DNA of 64,000 bases from JAAEKA01 sp049299095 (lineage in GTDB: Bacteria > Chloroflexota > Anaerolineae > JAAEKA01), in NCBI GenBank assembly GCA_049299095.1, contig JBAQWV010000041.1, forward strand, positions 62,001-126,000, given 5' to 3'. Below, one piece after another: positions 34,614-43,923 of the stretch. The notes under the pieces are model-generated. The model did not search any database. It saw only the letters and a list, made by a program, of their open reading frames with translations, and was not told the origin of the DNA. How positions within the stretch are numbered: position 1 is the stretch's first letter; every line of letters begins with the position of its first letter. The position numbers were made by a program, and so were the translations under genes.

Positions 34614-35088
34614 AAGCGGCCTCCGTATGGGTTGCTTTAGGGGTGACGAACTGTTGTTGCACATCGCGCTGGTTTAGGTAGAAGACAATAGCAATGCTGA
34701 TCGCGAGGGTAATTGAAACTTCAGCTTTATTGACATAGTTCCAAAGGTCGGTTGCCATGGACAGACCGGTCAACAACATAGTAGCCAGCCAGGCCCATTG
34801 ACGGCGATACCACAGTCCGATGGCCGCGACCAACTGAATAATCGCGCGTATGATATCCCAGCTTAAGCTGCCATACATGTTCAATCGTTCTGTTTCGTTG
34901 GTAAAAAGCGTTGGGGCGTTGCGCCAAAGCAAATAGGCCAGCCCGAGTGTGATAACTGCTGCCAGCGCTTCCAACACAATGATGGCATACAGACCAAAGG
35001 GACGGCGATGCGGTTTGATTGGCTGAGACAAGTCAATATCCGGTGGATCGGGGACGTTGGCCGGAATGACCACAGATGGTTGGGGCAT
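34600..35088 (-). CDS. Four-helix membrane protein of unknown function
   Basis: A 162-residue protein. An N-terminal proline-rich cytoplasmic tail (1-27, VPDPPDIDLSQPIKP) precedes four hydrophobic helices, roughly 30-50, 75-95, 98-118 and 123-140. GAAGGAGG lies before ATG 35088. The order of helices and its size recall DUF2127-like or DoxX-like small membrane proteins, but I cannot assign a family. It is the middle gene of a minus-strand operon. Confidence 0.6.
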   Translation of the reverse strand: MPQPSVVIPANVPDPPDIDLSQPIKPHRRPFGLYAIIVLEALAAVITLGLAYLLWRNAPTLFTNETERLNMYGSLSWDIIRAIIQLVAAIGLWYRRQWAWLATMLLTGLSMATDLWNYVNKAEVSITLAISIAIVFYLNQRDVQQQFVTPKATHTEAAYAAH

Positions 35089-35151
35089 AAAACCTCCTTC
35101 TGAAAAGAATTGCTGATTGTATCTCAAAAAAGCTGTTCACTGGAATGCTTG

Positions 35152-36012
35152 CTAGAATATCGGGCCGTAGTGGCCTTCACCATATTGCTCGAATTTAGCG
35201 AGTGCCAGATAGCGTATCGTCAGGGCAGATTGGTCAGCGATGCTGTTGGCAACTCGCACCAAAAATGAACCTCCTTCTTGTTCACATTGGATGTGGAATG
35301 CGTTCCAATCCATTTGATCAGCCACTGCCTTTTTGTTGTCGCACACAATAGCGGTGCGCCAGCCTTGCGGGTAAAGCGCCACACCCAGGCGGTCTACGGA
35401 ATAGTTTTCCGCGCGCTGTAAAAAGCGGCCCGGCACCCGCATCAAGTCAGGCAGTACCGTAATTATGGAACGCCAGCCCTTGGTATGCCCAAGGAAATCG
35501 GGAGCAAGAATACGTACTAATGCAAAATCCACCACCGCAGGGTCTTCTGTGGTCAGCTTTACCAGGCCAGAGGGCAAAATGGTAAATTCCCCCTGCGCAT
35601 CCTGCCGCGTCTTTTCATCGAGCGCGGCATCACTGCTGGCAACATAGAGCTGCGGTGGCTCGGCGATTCCCAGTTGCCGGGCAATTGCCTGGTAACGTTT
35701 GAACAAGGCGGGGAACTGCGTATCACTGGCGCATACCGCATTGCTGCGAATGTGAGCCGCCTTCAACCGCCTGTACCATCTATACCCAACTAATAAAAGC
35801 GGTGACGCCACAAAGGCCAGCTCAAATAAAAGCATGTAAGCCTTGTCTTCGGCGCTAAATCCGAAAAAATCAGGATAAAGAATGTTTATCGTGATTAAGC
35901 CCAAGTACAATGCTGCTGCCAGGAACGTAATCAGACCGCACAGCCACAAGAGCGGCGCTTCCGCGCGGTGACGGGCTTTTCGGCGCAAGGCCGCGAGAGA
36001 TTGATCTGACAT
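35152..36012 (-). CDS. Membrane protein resembling an inactive M48 peptidase
   Basis: A 286-residue protein with two N-terminal transmembrane helices (about 22-44 and 58-78) followed by a soluble domain. The domain order matches M48/HtpX peptidases: ARQLGIAEPPQLYVASS (the usual lead strand), ILPSGLVKLTTEDPAVVDFALVR where the HExxH helix should be, and AENYSVDRLGVAL where the third zinc ligand segment (ExxxDRxA) would be. The HExxH is absent, replaced by VDFALVRIL, so it should have no zinc protease activity. Start ATG 36012 has an AGGA site. Sequence similarity to M48 is judged by eye and is moderate. It leads the operon with the two membrane proteins downstream. Confidence 0.55.
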   Translation of the reverse strand: MSDQSLAALRRKARHRAEAPLLWLCGLITFLAAALYLGLITINILYPDFFGFSAEDKAYMLLFELAFVASPLLLVGYRWYRRLKAAHIRSNAVCASDTQFPALFKRYQAIARQLGIAEPPQLYVASSDAALDEKTRQDAQGEFTILPSGLVKLTTEDPAVVDFALVRILAPDFLGHTKGWRSIITVLPDLMRVPGRFLQRAENYSVDRLGVALYPQGWRTAIVCDNKKAVADQMDWNAFHIQCEQEGGSFLVRVANSIADQSALTIRYLALAKFEQYGEGHYGPIF

Positions 36013-36128
36013 AAGTCCTATCCTTCGCATACATCTGAGAACCAGACAGCACGATCTTGCCCCTTGGCTGCAAGGCCAATAGCCAAATTGACAACAAAGA
36101 ACTGGCTAAAGCCCCACCCAGTCCTACT

Positions 36129-37019
36129 TTATGCCAGTGCGGCTTCGCCGAGCGCCATCGCGCCCAGCACGCCCGCCATGTTGCCCAAACCCGGCGGCAC
36201 GATGTACTGGTTTATCTGCTCCAGGATCGCAGGCGCTTGCACGTAGCCGTTGAGCAGTTCCAGCACCTCGCGTCGCACATCCGCGAACATGTGCGGGCTG
36301 CTCATCACGCCACCGCCCAAAATAATGCGCTGCGGCGAGACGGTGAGAACGAGGTTGGCCAGGCCCAGCGCCAGATAGTGCGCCTCCAGCTTCCACGCCG
36401 GATGATCGGCGGGCAGAGTTTCGGCGCGCTGCCCCCAGCGGTCGTTCATCGCAGGCCCGGCGGCCATGCCCTCCCAGCAATCACCGTGGAAGGGACAGCG
36501 ACCGGGGAAAGGATCGGCTTGCCAGTCGTGCGGGATGCGGATATGGCCGATCTCAGGATGCACGAGGCCGTGCATCAGCTTGCCGCCCACCATGCCACCG
36601 CCACCGATGCCGGTGCCGATGGTCAAATATAAAAAGGTGTCCAGCCCCTGCGCTGCGCCCCAGCGATATTCGCCCAGCGCCGCGCCGTTCACATCGGTGT
36701 CGAAGCCAATCGGCACGCCCAGCGCGCGCCGCACCTCGCCCGCCAGGTCCACATTGGCCCAGTACGGCTTTGGTGTACTGGTGATGTAGCCAAAGGTTGG
36801 CGACGCGGGATCGGGGTCCACCGGACCGAACGCAGCAATCCCGATGGCCGCCAGGTCTACTTGTTGAGCCTGTTCGCGGAAAAAGGCAATAGCTTGAGCC
36901 ATCGTTTCTTCGGGGCGGGTCGTGGGGAAACGTACTTCTGCGCGCACATCGTTTGGGCCAGAGCCAACCGCGCAGACAAATTTGGTGCCGCCTGCTTCAA
37001 TGCCACCAAGGTAGCGCAT
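36129..37019 (-). CDS. ROK family fructokinase-like sugar kinase
   Basis: A 296-residue kinase. Phosphate-binding motif GGIEAGGTKFVCAVG at the N-terminus, sugar site DTDVNGAALGEYRWG, adenosine motif LTIGTGIGGGGM and the zinc-binding ROK segment CPFHGDCWEG with a preceding His (GHIRIPH). The CxxHxxC variant is that of fructokinases such as YdhR, so fructose is the likely substrate, with ATP giving fructose 6-phosphate. ATG 37019 is supported by GGAGGTT. It is transcribed away from the uridine kinase-like gene. Confidence 0.88.
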   Translation of the reverse strand: MRYLGGIEAGGTKFVCAVGSGPNDVRAEVRFPTTRPEETMAQAIAFFREQAQQVDLAAIGIAAFGPVDPDPASPTFGYITSTPKPYWANVDLAGEVRRALGVPIGFDTDVNGAALGEYRWGAAQGLDTFLYLTIGTGIGGGGMVGGKLMHGLVHPEIGHIRIPHDWQADPFPGRCPFHGDCWEGMAAGPAMNDRWGQRAETLPADHPAWKLEAHYLALGLANLVLTVSPQRIILGGGVMSSPHMFADVRREVLELLNGYVQAPAILEQINQYIVPPGLGNMAGVLGAMALGEAALA

Positions 37020-37153
37020 AGAACCTCCAAAGCGGGATGAGGTGAGGATGGAAGAGTTTGCCAGCAACGAATTGCTGCTTGCTATTGTGCCCGAATTCGT
37101 CGCTTTCGGCAAGGTATGCAACGGCAAAAAATGCGGCTTGCGGTGAAATTGGT

Positions 37154-37181
37154 TTTACAGTTGGCAAAATCGTTGTATAAT
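37154..37181 (+). promoter_or_regulatory. Sigma-70 type promoter for the nucleoside kinase gene
   Basis: TTTACA (37154-37159) and TATAAT (37176-37181) with a 16-base spacer, 62 bases before the ATG. Confidence 0.65.
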
Positions 37182-37242
37182 CCCGCCGGAAAATCGCTGC
37201 CTGGCAGCCTGATCTTATCCTGTTCTTCCCAAATGACACACA

Positions 37243-39072
37243 ATGACTTTATCCTTGAAACACGCTCCCCCCTCGCCACAAACGACACCCCTGGCTGACG
37301 ACACGCCCTCGGCCCAGCGGCATATCCATGCTGCGCCGCCGCGCCATACCGTTCAGGTGCGTTTCCCAGATGGCAACATCCTGGAAGGCCCGCCCGGCAC
37401 GACGCTGGAAGCCTTCGCGCAGGTCGCTGAAGTCAACGGCCAGCAGGCAAGTGATCCAATCGTAGCCGCGCTGGTCGAAGGCGAGCTGGCTGGGCTGGAC
37501 CTACCAATCGGCCGCGATGCCGAGGTCACCTGGCTGCACATGAGTTCCGATGACGGGATGCGCATCTATCGGCGTTCGCTGACCTTCTTGCTGGTGGCTG
37601 TGGTGCATGAACTGTTCCCCGGCGCGCGGCTGCACATTGATTATTCCATGACCTTTGGCGGGCTGTTCTGTCACGTCGCCGCCCGCGCGCCCTTCACGCC
37701 GGAAGAGTTGCAAACCATCGAGGCGCGGATGCGCGAAAAGGTGGCAGCCAACCTACCGCTTCAGCGTTTTGATATTCCCATTCAGGAGGCCATCGCCGAA
37801 TTCCGCGGCTATCATGACGAGGAAAAGGTCAGCCTGCTCACCACTGCCGTAGCCAGTGGCAAGCGCGAGATCTCGATTCACCAATTGGAGAAATACCGCA
37901 ACCACTTTCACGGCTACATGACCCCGCGCACCGGCTATCTGCGCTGGTTCGATCTGGTTTATTACCCGCCGGGCTTTGTGCTGCATTATCCGCGGCGACA
38001 GGAACCGACGCAGCTCAGCGCATTTCGCGATGTACCGCGGCTGGGCCAGGTCTTTCAAGAATACCGTGACTGGTTGCAGCGCATCGGTGTGGACAATCTG
38101 CCTGCGCTCAATCGCACCATCGAGGATGGCCGCATCCGCGAAGTAGTGCTGGTGGCCGAGGCGCTGCACGAACAGCGCATCGCCGCGATGGCGGGCACGG
38201 TTGCGCAGCAACACGGCGATATTGGCATGGTGCTGATCGCCGGGCCATCTTCTTCCGGCAAAACCACCTTTGCGCGGCGGCTGGCCGTGCAGTTAATGGC
38301 GTATGGTTTGCAACCGGTGGCACTGGGGCTGGATAACTGGTTCGTCAACCGCGACCAAACCCCGCTCGACGCCGAGGGCAAGCACGATTTCGAATCGCTG
38401 CAAGCGATTGACGTCACCCTGTTCAACCAGCAACTCAATCAACTGCTGGCAGGCGAAACGGTCACGCTGCCTTCGTACAACTTCCTGACCGGCAAGCGTG
38501 AGGCTGGCGAAACCCTGCGCATTACGCCCAACCATGTGATTTTGGTCGAGGGAATTCATGGTCTTAACCCGCAACTGGTCTCCGACGTGCCGGGCAACCG
38601 CATTTACCGCATCTACATCTCCGCGCTGACGCAGCTCAACCTGGACCGGCACAACCGGGTTTCGACCACCGACACGCGCCTGATCCGGCGCATCGTACGC
38701 GATGCGGCCCACCGCGGCTACAGCGCAGCGGACACCATCGGACGCTGGCCCAGCGTGCAGCGCGGCGAGTGGCGTTGGATTTTCCCCTTTCAGGAACACG
38801 CGGATGTGATGTTCAATTCGGCGTTGGCCTATGAGCTGGCAATGCTGCGCCCGCTGGCCGAGCCGTTGCTGCTGCGCGTCAGCACGAACACGCCGGAGCG
38901 CGTCGAGGCAGACCGCCTGCTGAGCTTGCTACGCTGGTTCCAGCCTGCGTCGAGCGATCTGGTGCCAGATAATTCGATTTTACGGGAGTTCCTCGGCGGC
39001 TCCATTCTGGAAGATTTCATGCCCTGGAAGCAGCGGGTAGGGAAGGAACCTGTGCAGGCTGGGCAGCGTTAA
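37243..39072 (+). CDS. TGS-domain uridine kinase-like nucleoside kinase
   Basis: A 609-residue protein. A TGS domain (about 36-95, VRFPDGNILEGPPGTTLEAF) and a region like the second domain of threonyl-tRNA synthetase (HIDYSMTFGGLFCHV) precede a uridine kinase domain (about 320-560): Walker A IAGPSSSGKTTFARRLA, ALGLDNWFVNRDQTP, the Tyr/Asn nucleoside site LPSYNFLTG and VEGIHGLNP. Proteins with this architecture occur in Thermotoga, clostridia and Chloroflexi and phosphorylate uridine or other nucleosides with NTPs. They should not be mistaken for tRNA synthetases because no class II core is present. Monocistronic with a clear promoter. Confidence 0.9.
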   Translation: MTLSLKHAPPSPQTTPLADDTPSAQRHIHAAPPRHTVQVRFPDGNILEGPPGTTLEAFAQVAEVNGQQASDPIVAALVEGELAGLDLPIGRDAEVTWLHMSSDDGMRIYRRSLTFLLVAVVHELFPGARLHIDYSMTFGGLFCHVAARAPFTPEELQTIEARMREKVAANLPLQRFDIPIQEAIAEFRGYHDEEKVSLLTTAVASGKREISIHQLEKYRNHFHGYMTPRTGYLRWFDLVYYPPGFVLHYPRRQEPTQLSAFRDVPRLGQVFQEYRDWLQRIGVDNLPALNRTIEDGRIREVVLVAEALHEQRIAAMAGTVAQQHGDIGMVLIAGPSSSGKTTFARRLAVQLMAYGLQPVALGLDNWFVNRDQTPLDAEGKHDFESLQAIDVTLFNQQLNQLLAGETVTLPSYNFLTGKREAGETLRITPNHVILVEGIHGLNPQLVSDVPGNRIYRIYISALTQLNLDRHNRVSTTDTRLIRRIVRDAAHRGYSAADTIGRWPSVQRGEWRWIFPFQEHADVMFNSALAYELAMLRPLAEPLLLRVSTNTPERVEADRLLSLLRWFQPASSDLVPDNSILREFLGGSILEDFMPWKQRVGKEPVQAGQR

Positions 39073-39158
39073 AGCAAATAGCCTGTATTCGCCGCGGCCT
39101 CTTCACCACGCCGGTGACATGTGGTCGCGCACGCAAGGCGGGCAAACTGCCCGCAGTC

Positions 39159-39187
39159 TTGCTATTTCCGCCACGTTGGGCTACAAT
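39159..39187 (+). promoter_or_regulatory. Putative promoter for the sortase/envelope cluster
   Basis: TTGCTA (39159-39164) and TACAAT (39182-39187) with a 17-base spacer, about 88 bases before the sortase start. The downstream genes are closely spaced up to 45312. Confidence 0.55.
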
Positions 39188-39275
39188 CACACTCCGGCCA
39201 GGTCAAAGCATCTGGCAATTGGCTTGTGCGGTGCTGTCAAAGCTGAAACCGCGCAGCCGAAGGGTAGGCAATCCT

Positions 39276-40010
39276 GTGAAACAGAAACAAACCTCATTCC
39301 GGTTAATTGTCAGTATGTTAGTGTTCATGGCTTTGTTGGCGGCCTGCAAAACCCCGACACCCATCGGCCCGCGGCCAGCAGGCACCCAAACGGTCGCACC
39401 GCCAACCACACTGCCCGCACCCGGCTCGACCCAGGCCGCCCCCGCGGCTACAGTCGCGAGTGCGGCACAGCCGACCGCGGCAGTCGCCACAGCCACCCAG
39501 CCCCCCGCCGACACCGCAGTAGCTAACCCAACTGCCACGCCCGTCGCTGGTCAGCCCAATCATCTGGTCATCCCCAAGCTCGGACTGGATACAGCGATTG
39601 TAGATGTCGGTTGGGAAGTGGTGGAACGCGACGGCCAGCGCGTGACTGAATGGCAGACTGCCGATAACGCGGCTGGTCGTCACCTTAACAGCGCGCGGCC
39701 CGGCGAAAAGGGCAACGTTGTGCTGTCCGGCCATCACAACACCAAAGGCGAGGTCTTTCGCTCCATCAGCGAAGGCGGTTTAGCTGTGGGCGACATGCTC
39801 TATCTTTTCGATGCCACAGGCCGCCGTTATAGCTACCAGGTGAGCGAAGTGACGGAACCGCTGCTGGAAGTAGGGGCTACCGAAGCACAGCGCCTCGCCA
39901 ATGCCAGTTACATCCAACCAACGCAGGATGCACGCGTCACGTTGGTCACCTGCTGGCCCTATATTAGCAATACGCATCGTGTGATTGTTGTCGCCAAACT
40001 GGTTCAGTAA
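39276..40010 (+). CDS. Lipoprotein sortase (class D/E-like)
   Basis: A 244-residue protein starting at GTG 39276 after AGGGTAGG. A lipoprotein signal with lipobox LLAAC puts the acylated cysteine at residue 24; a Pro/Thr/Ala-rich linker (25-95) follows. The sortase domain (100-244) has the catalytic His in VVLSGHHNTKGEVF, Cys in VTLVTCWPY and Arg in NTHRVIVVAK. Sortases cleave LPXTG-like motifs and join the Thr to an amine. Most are anchored by a transmembrane helix; lipid anchoring is unusual. A protein ending in LPKTGQ is encoded in the same cluster at 47677. It is the first gene of the envelope run. Confidence 0.9.
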   Translation: MKQKQTSFRLIVSMLVFMALLAACKTPTPIGPRPAGTQTVAPPTTLPAPGSTQAAPAATVASAAQPTAAVATATQPPADTAVANPTATPVAGQPNHLVIPKLGLDTAIVDVGWEVVERDGQRVTEWQTADNAAGRHLNSARPGEKGNVVLSGHHNTKGEVFRSISEGGLAVGDMLYLFDATGRRYSYQVSEVTEPLLEVGATEAQRLANASYIQPTQDARVTLVTCWPYISNTHRVIVVAKLVQ

Positions 40011-40036
40011 GACCGTTGACTTTGGAAGGCAGGACT

Positions 40037-41746
40037 ATGGATTTACGTCAGTACGCTCGGACACTCTGGAAGTGGCTTTGGCTGGTGCTGTTGGGCGCAG
40101 CTTTGGCTGGTGGTATCACCTACATCGTCAGCAAGCGCAGCACTCCCATCTACCGCGCATCGTCACAGTTGTTGATCCAGCAAGCCAGCAGCGTTGCCGG
40201 CCTGCAATGGACCGAAGTCTTGACCAGTGAGCGTCTGGCAGCGAACTATGCCCGCTTGCTTACCACGCGTCCAGTACTGAATGAAGTGGCCACCAACCTG
40301 CGCCTGCCGGAGGTTGCATCCAACATCATCGTAGACCCTGTACGCGAAACGCAAATCATCGTCTTGCACGTAGAAGACCCCAACCCCGCGCTGGCAACGG
40401 CCATCGCCAACGACCTGCCCGCAGTTTTTATTGCCCAAAACGAAAAGCAGCAGCAGCAACGCATCAACAGCACGCTGGAAGTGTACGAAAGCCAGATTGA
40501 CAGCGTGCAGGCAGATATTGAACAGGCGCAAACGCAGCTTCAAGCCTTCACTGCGCTGGAACTGGATGGCGAAGAGTTGACGTTGGATCAAGCGTCGGAG
40601 CGCGCGCGGTTGGAATCCAGCCTGGCGCAATATCGCAGTTCGCTGGCGGAACTATTGCGCAACCGTGATGATGTCAGGCGCGCTGAAGCCAATCGCGGCG
40701 ACACCATCACCGTAGTCGAACCCGCCATTGAGCCGACCCATCCTGTGCGCCCGCGCACGCTGGTGAACACCTTAATCGCCGCGGCACTCGGTGCGCTGCT
40801 GATGGGCGCGCTGGCTTTTCTGATCGAGTATCTCGATGACACCGTCAAGCTGCCAGACGAAGCGGCCCGCGTCACAGGGCTGCCCGCGCTCGGCTCGCTG
40901 GTGCAGTACCGCAACAGCGACAAGGAACGCAAGCTGATTGCAGCAGACAGTCCGATGTCGCCGTTTACCGAGGCATACCGCACCTTACGCACCAATATCC
41001 AATTTTCCAGCCTGGACAAGCCGCTGCAAAAGTTGATGGTCACCAGCGCCAGCCCCGGCGAAGGCAAAAGCACCACGGCTGCCAATCTCGCGGTGGTAAT
41101 GGCACAGGGCGGCAAGCGGACTATTTTGATTGATACAGACCTGCGCAAACCGGTTTTGCATCAGGTTTTTGGCTTGCCCAATGCCGTAGGCGTGACCAAT
41201 GCACTGCTACTGGCACAGAACAGCGACTTGGGCGGCCTGCTGCAAGCCACCTCGATTGAAAATTTATGGCTGTTGAGCAGCGGCCCGCAACCCCCCAATC
41301 CCTCCGAACTGCTTGGTTCGCACCGCATGAGCGAGCTAATCGAGGAACTGATGCAGTACGGCGATATGCTGGTCTTCGACAGCCCGCCAACCCTGGCCGT
41401 GACAGACGCAGCAGTGCTGGCGCGACAGATGGACGGCGTGCTGCTGGTGATCGAATCGGCCAAAACGCGCGAAGTAGCCGCCAAACGCGCCGCGCAAGGC
41501 TTGCTCAAAGTCAACGCTAACGTGTTGGGCGTGGCGGTCAACCGCATTTCTTATCGGCTGGCCGGGTCGCATTACTACTACTACGACTACTACGACAACA
41601 AAAACGATAACTCGGACGATAACCAAAGTCAGGGCCGCAAACGACGCTCACGCAAAGACCGTGGGGCAGAAACTGCTGCATCACCCGCAGGTACATTTGC
41701 AAGCAGTCAGTTGCGTCAATCTGGCCCTTCCTCGCGTGACGGCTAG
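40037..41746 (+). CDS. Wzz/CpsCD-type tyrosine autokinase for polysaccharide export
   Basis: A 569-residue fused co-polymerase and BY-kinase. Wzz domain with membrane helices at 20-37 and about 248-268 and a periplasmic coiled-coil region between them. The kinase domain has Walker A SASPGEGKSTTAANLA, Walker A' TILIDTDLRKP and Walker B MLVFDSPPT. The C-terminal tail carries a Tyr cluster (SHYYYYDYYDNK) that would be autophosphorylated, then a Lys/Arg-rich stretch. Such proteins set chain length and drive assembly of exopolysaccharide or capsule through a Wzy-dependent route. ATG 40037 has GGAAGGCAGGA upstream; a TTG at 40016 is less likely. Confidence 0.93.
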   Translation: MDLRQYARTLWKWLWLVLLGAALAGGITYIVSKRSTPIYRASSQLLIQQASSVAGLQWTEVLTSERLAANYARLLTTRPVLNEVATNLRLPEVASNIIVDPVRETQIIVLHVEDPNPALATAIANDLPAVFIAQNEKQQQQRINSTLEVYESQIDSVQADIEQAQTQLQAFTALELDGEELTLDQASERARLESSLAQYRSSLAELLRNRDDVRRAEANRGDTITVVEPAIEPTHPVRPRTLVNTLIAAALGALLMGALAFLIEYLDDTVKLPDEAARVTGLPALGSLVQYRNSDKERKLIAADSPMSPFTEAYRTLRTNIQFSSLDKPLQKLMVTSASPGEGKSTTAANLAVVMAQGGKRTILIDTDLRKPVLHQVFGLPNAVGVTNALLLAQNSDLGGLLQATSIENLWLLSSGPQPPNPSELLGSHRMSELIEELMQYGDMLVFDSPPTLAVTDAAVLARQMDGVLLVIESAKTREVAAKRAAQGLLKVNANVLGVAVNRISYRLAGSHYYYYDYYDNKNDNSDDNQSQGRKRRSRKDRGAETAASPAGTFASSQLRQSGPSSRDG

Positions 41747-41770
41747 ACGAGTGTGCGCCAAGGTGATCTT

Positions 41771-42871
41771 ATGATCGGCGAGCCTGGCCCCAGGCAGCCT
41801 TTTTCCCCTAGTGACAACGATCCAGTTGTCGCACCGCAGCCCCGTCCAACGCTGTTAACAAGCTGGCGGCTCTGGTTGGGGGTGTTATTAAGTGTTCTCT
41901 GCCTGGCTCTGGCTGCGCTCAATGTAGATTACCAGGAACTGTGGCAGACGCTGCGTTCAGCCAGCGGGTGGTGGGCCGGGCTGACCGCAGCATCGGTCCT
42001 GGTGACTGGCGTTGCCAAAGCCTGGCGCTGGCAGCTTTTGCTGGCCCCCTCGACCCCCTCCCCGCGCCTGCATCTGCCGCGCTTATCCAGCATCTGGCTG
42101 GCAGGAACCGGCGTCAACCTGGCCCTTCCTGTGCCGCGAGCAGGGGACTTGCTGCGAATTTATCTAACGGGCGAAGCCGGGCAGGTCAGCAAATCGTTGG
42201 TACTGGGCACCCTCGCGGCTGAAAAGCTGCTGGATGCGGTTTTTCTGGCACTGTGTTTTCTGGCCCTGCTGATTTTAATGGCCCTGCCGCAAGAAGTTGC
42301 GCAACAGCAAGTTTCAACGATGGGTGTAGCGACGGCAATGGTCGCGGCCGCCGTACTCTTGCTCTGGCAGCGGGCGCGCGTGGTAAGCTGGACGGGCCGG
42401 ATCGTGCGTTTTTTGCCGTTTGGTTCCAGAGTAACAGACAGTCTGGAGCGCGGTGTTGAAGGCTTGACCGCGCTGCGCCAGCCGAACCGCCTGCTGGGGC
42501 TGGTGCTCGTCACCGCCGCCATCTGGTTTCTGTCCGTTCTGACCAACTACTGGTGCTTTCTGGCGCTGCATATGCCCGCTTCCTGGGTGCAAAGCCTGTT
42601 TGTGTTTGTGGTGCTACAAGTTGGTGTCGCTCTGCCTTCGACACCAGGCAAGTTCGGTGTCTTTCCTTTGCTGTGCCGTTGGGCGCTTGGTGTTTTTGGT
42701 GTTGCCAGCGCGGCTGGACTGGCGTATGGTATCCTGCTTTACGGCCTTGCACCGGTGTTGCTGATGATCTGTGGCGCGTTGTGCCTTGTCATCGAGGGGT
42801 GGCGGTTAGGCAAGCTGCCGACACAGGTGGGCGCAGCGGCCGCGCGCGGCTCGGATGCCGGCGCGTTGTGA
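41771..42871 (+). CDS. Lysylphosphatidylglycerol synthase TM-like flippase protein (UPF0104)
   Basis: A 366-residue membrane protein with about eight helices after a polar N-terminus. The pattern ALNVDYQELWQTLRSASGWW, LPRLSSIWLAGTGVNLALP and LQVGVALPSTPGKFGVFPLL is typical of the UPF0104/LPG_synthase_TM family (AglD, MprF membrane half). It may translocate or handle a lipid-linked intermediate. The ATG at 41771 has AAGGTGAT upstream; it ends 2 bases before the glycosyltransferase start. Confidence 0.85.
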   Translation: MIGEPGPRQPFSPSDNDPVVAPQPRPTLLTSWRLWLGVLLSVLCLALAALNVDYQELWQTLRSASGWWAGLTAASVLVTGVAKAWRWQLLLAPSTPSPRLHLPRLSSIWLAGTGVNLALPVPRAGDLLRIYLTGEAGQVSKSLVLGTLAAEKLLDAVFLALCFLALLILMALPQEVAQQQVSTMGVATAMVAAAVLLLWQRARVVSWTGRIVRFLPFGSRVTDSLERGVEGLTALRQPNRLLGLVLVTAAIWFLSVLTNYWCFLALHMPASWVQSLFVFVVLQVGVALPSTPGKFGVFPLLCRWALGVFGVASAAGLAYGILLYGLAPVLLMICGALCLVIEGWRLGKLPTQVGAAAARGSDAGAL

Positions 42872-42873
42872 GT

Positions 42874-43923
42874 ATGACGTTGAAGATTATGGCGGATGTG
42901 TTAGCTAAAATACCTCAAGAGACAACCGGGCGGCACTGCTCGGTAATTATTCCCGTCTACAACGGCGCGGCAGTCATTACCCGCTGCCTTGATGCGCTCA
43001 TCGGGCAGACTGTACCAGCCAACCAGTTCGAAGTTATTATCGTAGACGACGGCTCAACCGACCAAACTGTGGCGCAGGTGGAACGCTGGGCGGCTGAACA
43101 TCGTTCTATGCTTGTACGCCTGGTGCGGCAGGATCATGCTGGTCCGGCTGCGGCCCGTAATCGTGGTGCGGCTCTGGCCGCAACGCCGCTCCTGCTCTTC
43201 ACTGATGCCGACTGCCGCCCGACGCCCAACTGGATCGCGGCCTTGCTGGCTGGTTTTGCCCGCCCGGAGCGCCCCGACGGCTTGATGGGCACATATCGCT
43301 CCGAGCAGCGCACGCTGGCTGCCCGCTTTGCTCAGATGGAGTTCGAAGATCGCTATCGTCTGATGCGACACAAGCCGGAGTTGGATTTGGTGGCGACGTA
43401 TTCAGCCGCGTTTCGCCGCGATGTGTTTGTGCAGACAGGCGGCTTTGATCCCGGCTTTCCTGAAGCCAACAATGAAGATGTCGAATTTTCCTACCGCTTG
43501 AGTGAGCAAGGCTATCGGATGTACTTTGTGCCAGATGCACAAGTCATTCATCCCCATGCGCCAAGCTGGCTGGGCTACGCCCGCACCAAGATGGGCCGCG
43601 GTTACTGGCGAATGCTGGTCTATCGTCGCTATCCGAGCAAGGCGCTCAAGGATACCTATACGCCCCAGGTGCTGAAGCTGCAAATTCTGCTGGCTCCGCT
43701 AATGCTGTTAGGCGTGGTGCTGGCACTGCTGCGGCGTCGGCCTGATCCCCTGCTGCTGGCTACGCCCTTTTTGGCGACTGCTGTACCTTTTACCGCTTTT
43801 GTTGCTTCGCGCGACCCCGTGGTGGCCGCGGTTTCCCCTTACGGGCTTTGGCTGCGCTCGATGGCTTTCGGCATTGGTATTGCCAAGGGCCTCCTGGCCG
43901 GTTGGCGCCAGAGACAGGATTGA
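42874..43923 (+). CDS. Family 2 glycosyltransferase with membrane tail
   Basis: A 349-residue GT-A fold enzyme. CSVIIPVYNGAAVITRCLDA at the start, DDGSTDQT nucleotide site, LFTDADCRPTPNW (DXD metal motif) and AFRRDVFVQTGGFDPGFPEA with NEDVEFSYRLSEQG as acceptor/base region. Two hydrophobic helices lie at about 255-330. It transfers a sugar to a lipid-linked or protein acceptor; the sugar cannot be told from sequence. It follows the flippase-like gene by 2 bases. Confidence 0.93.
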   Translation: MTLKIMADVLAKIPQETTGRHCSVIIPVYNGAAVITRCLDALIGQTVPANQFEVIIVDDGSTDQTVAQVERWAAEHRSMLVRLVRQDHAGPAAARNRGAALAATPLLLFTDADCRPTPNWIAALLAGFARPERPDGLMGTYRSEQRTLAARFAQMEFEDRYRLMRHKPELDLVATYSAAFRRDVFVQTGGFDPGFPEANNEDVEFSYRLSEQGYRMYFVPDAQVIHPHAPSWLGYARTKMGRGYWRMLVYRRYPSKALKDTYTPQVLKLQILLAPLMLLGVVLALLRRRPDPLLLATPFLATAVPFTAFVASRDPVVAAVSPYGLWLRSMAFGIGIAKGLLAGWRQRQD

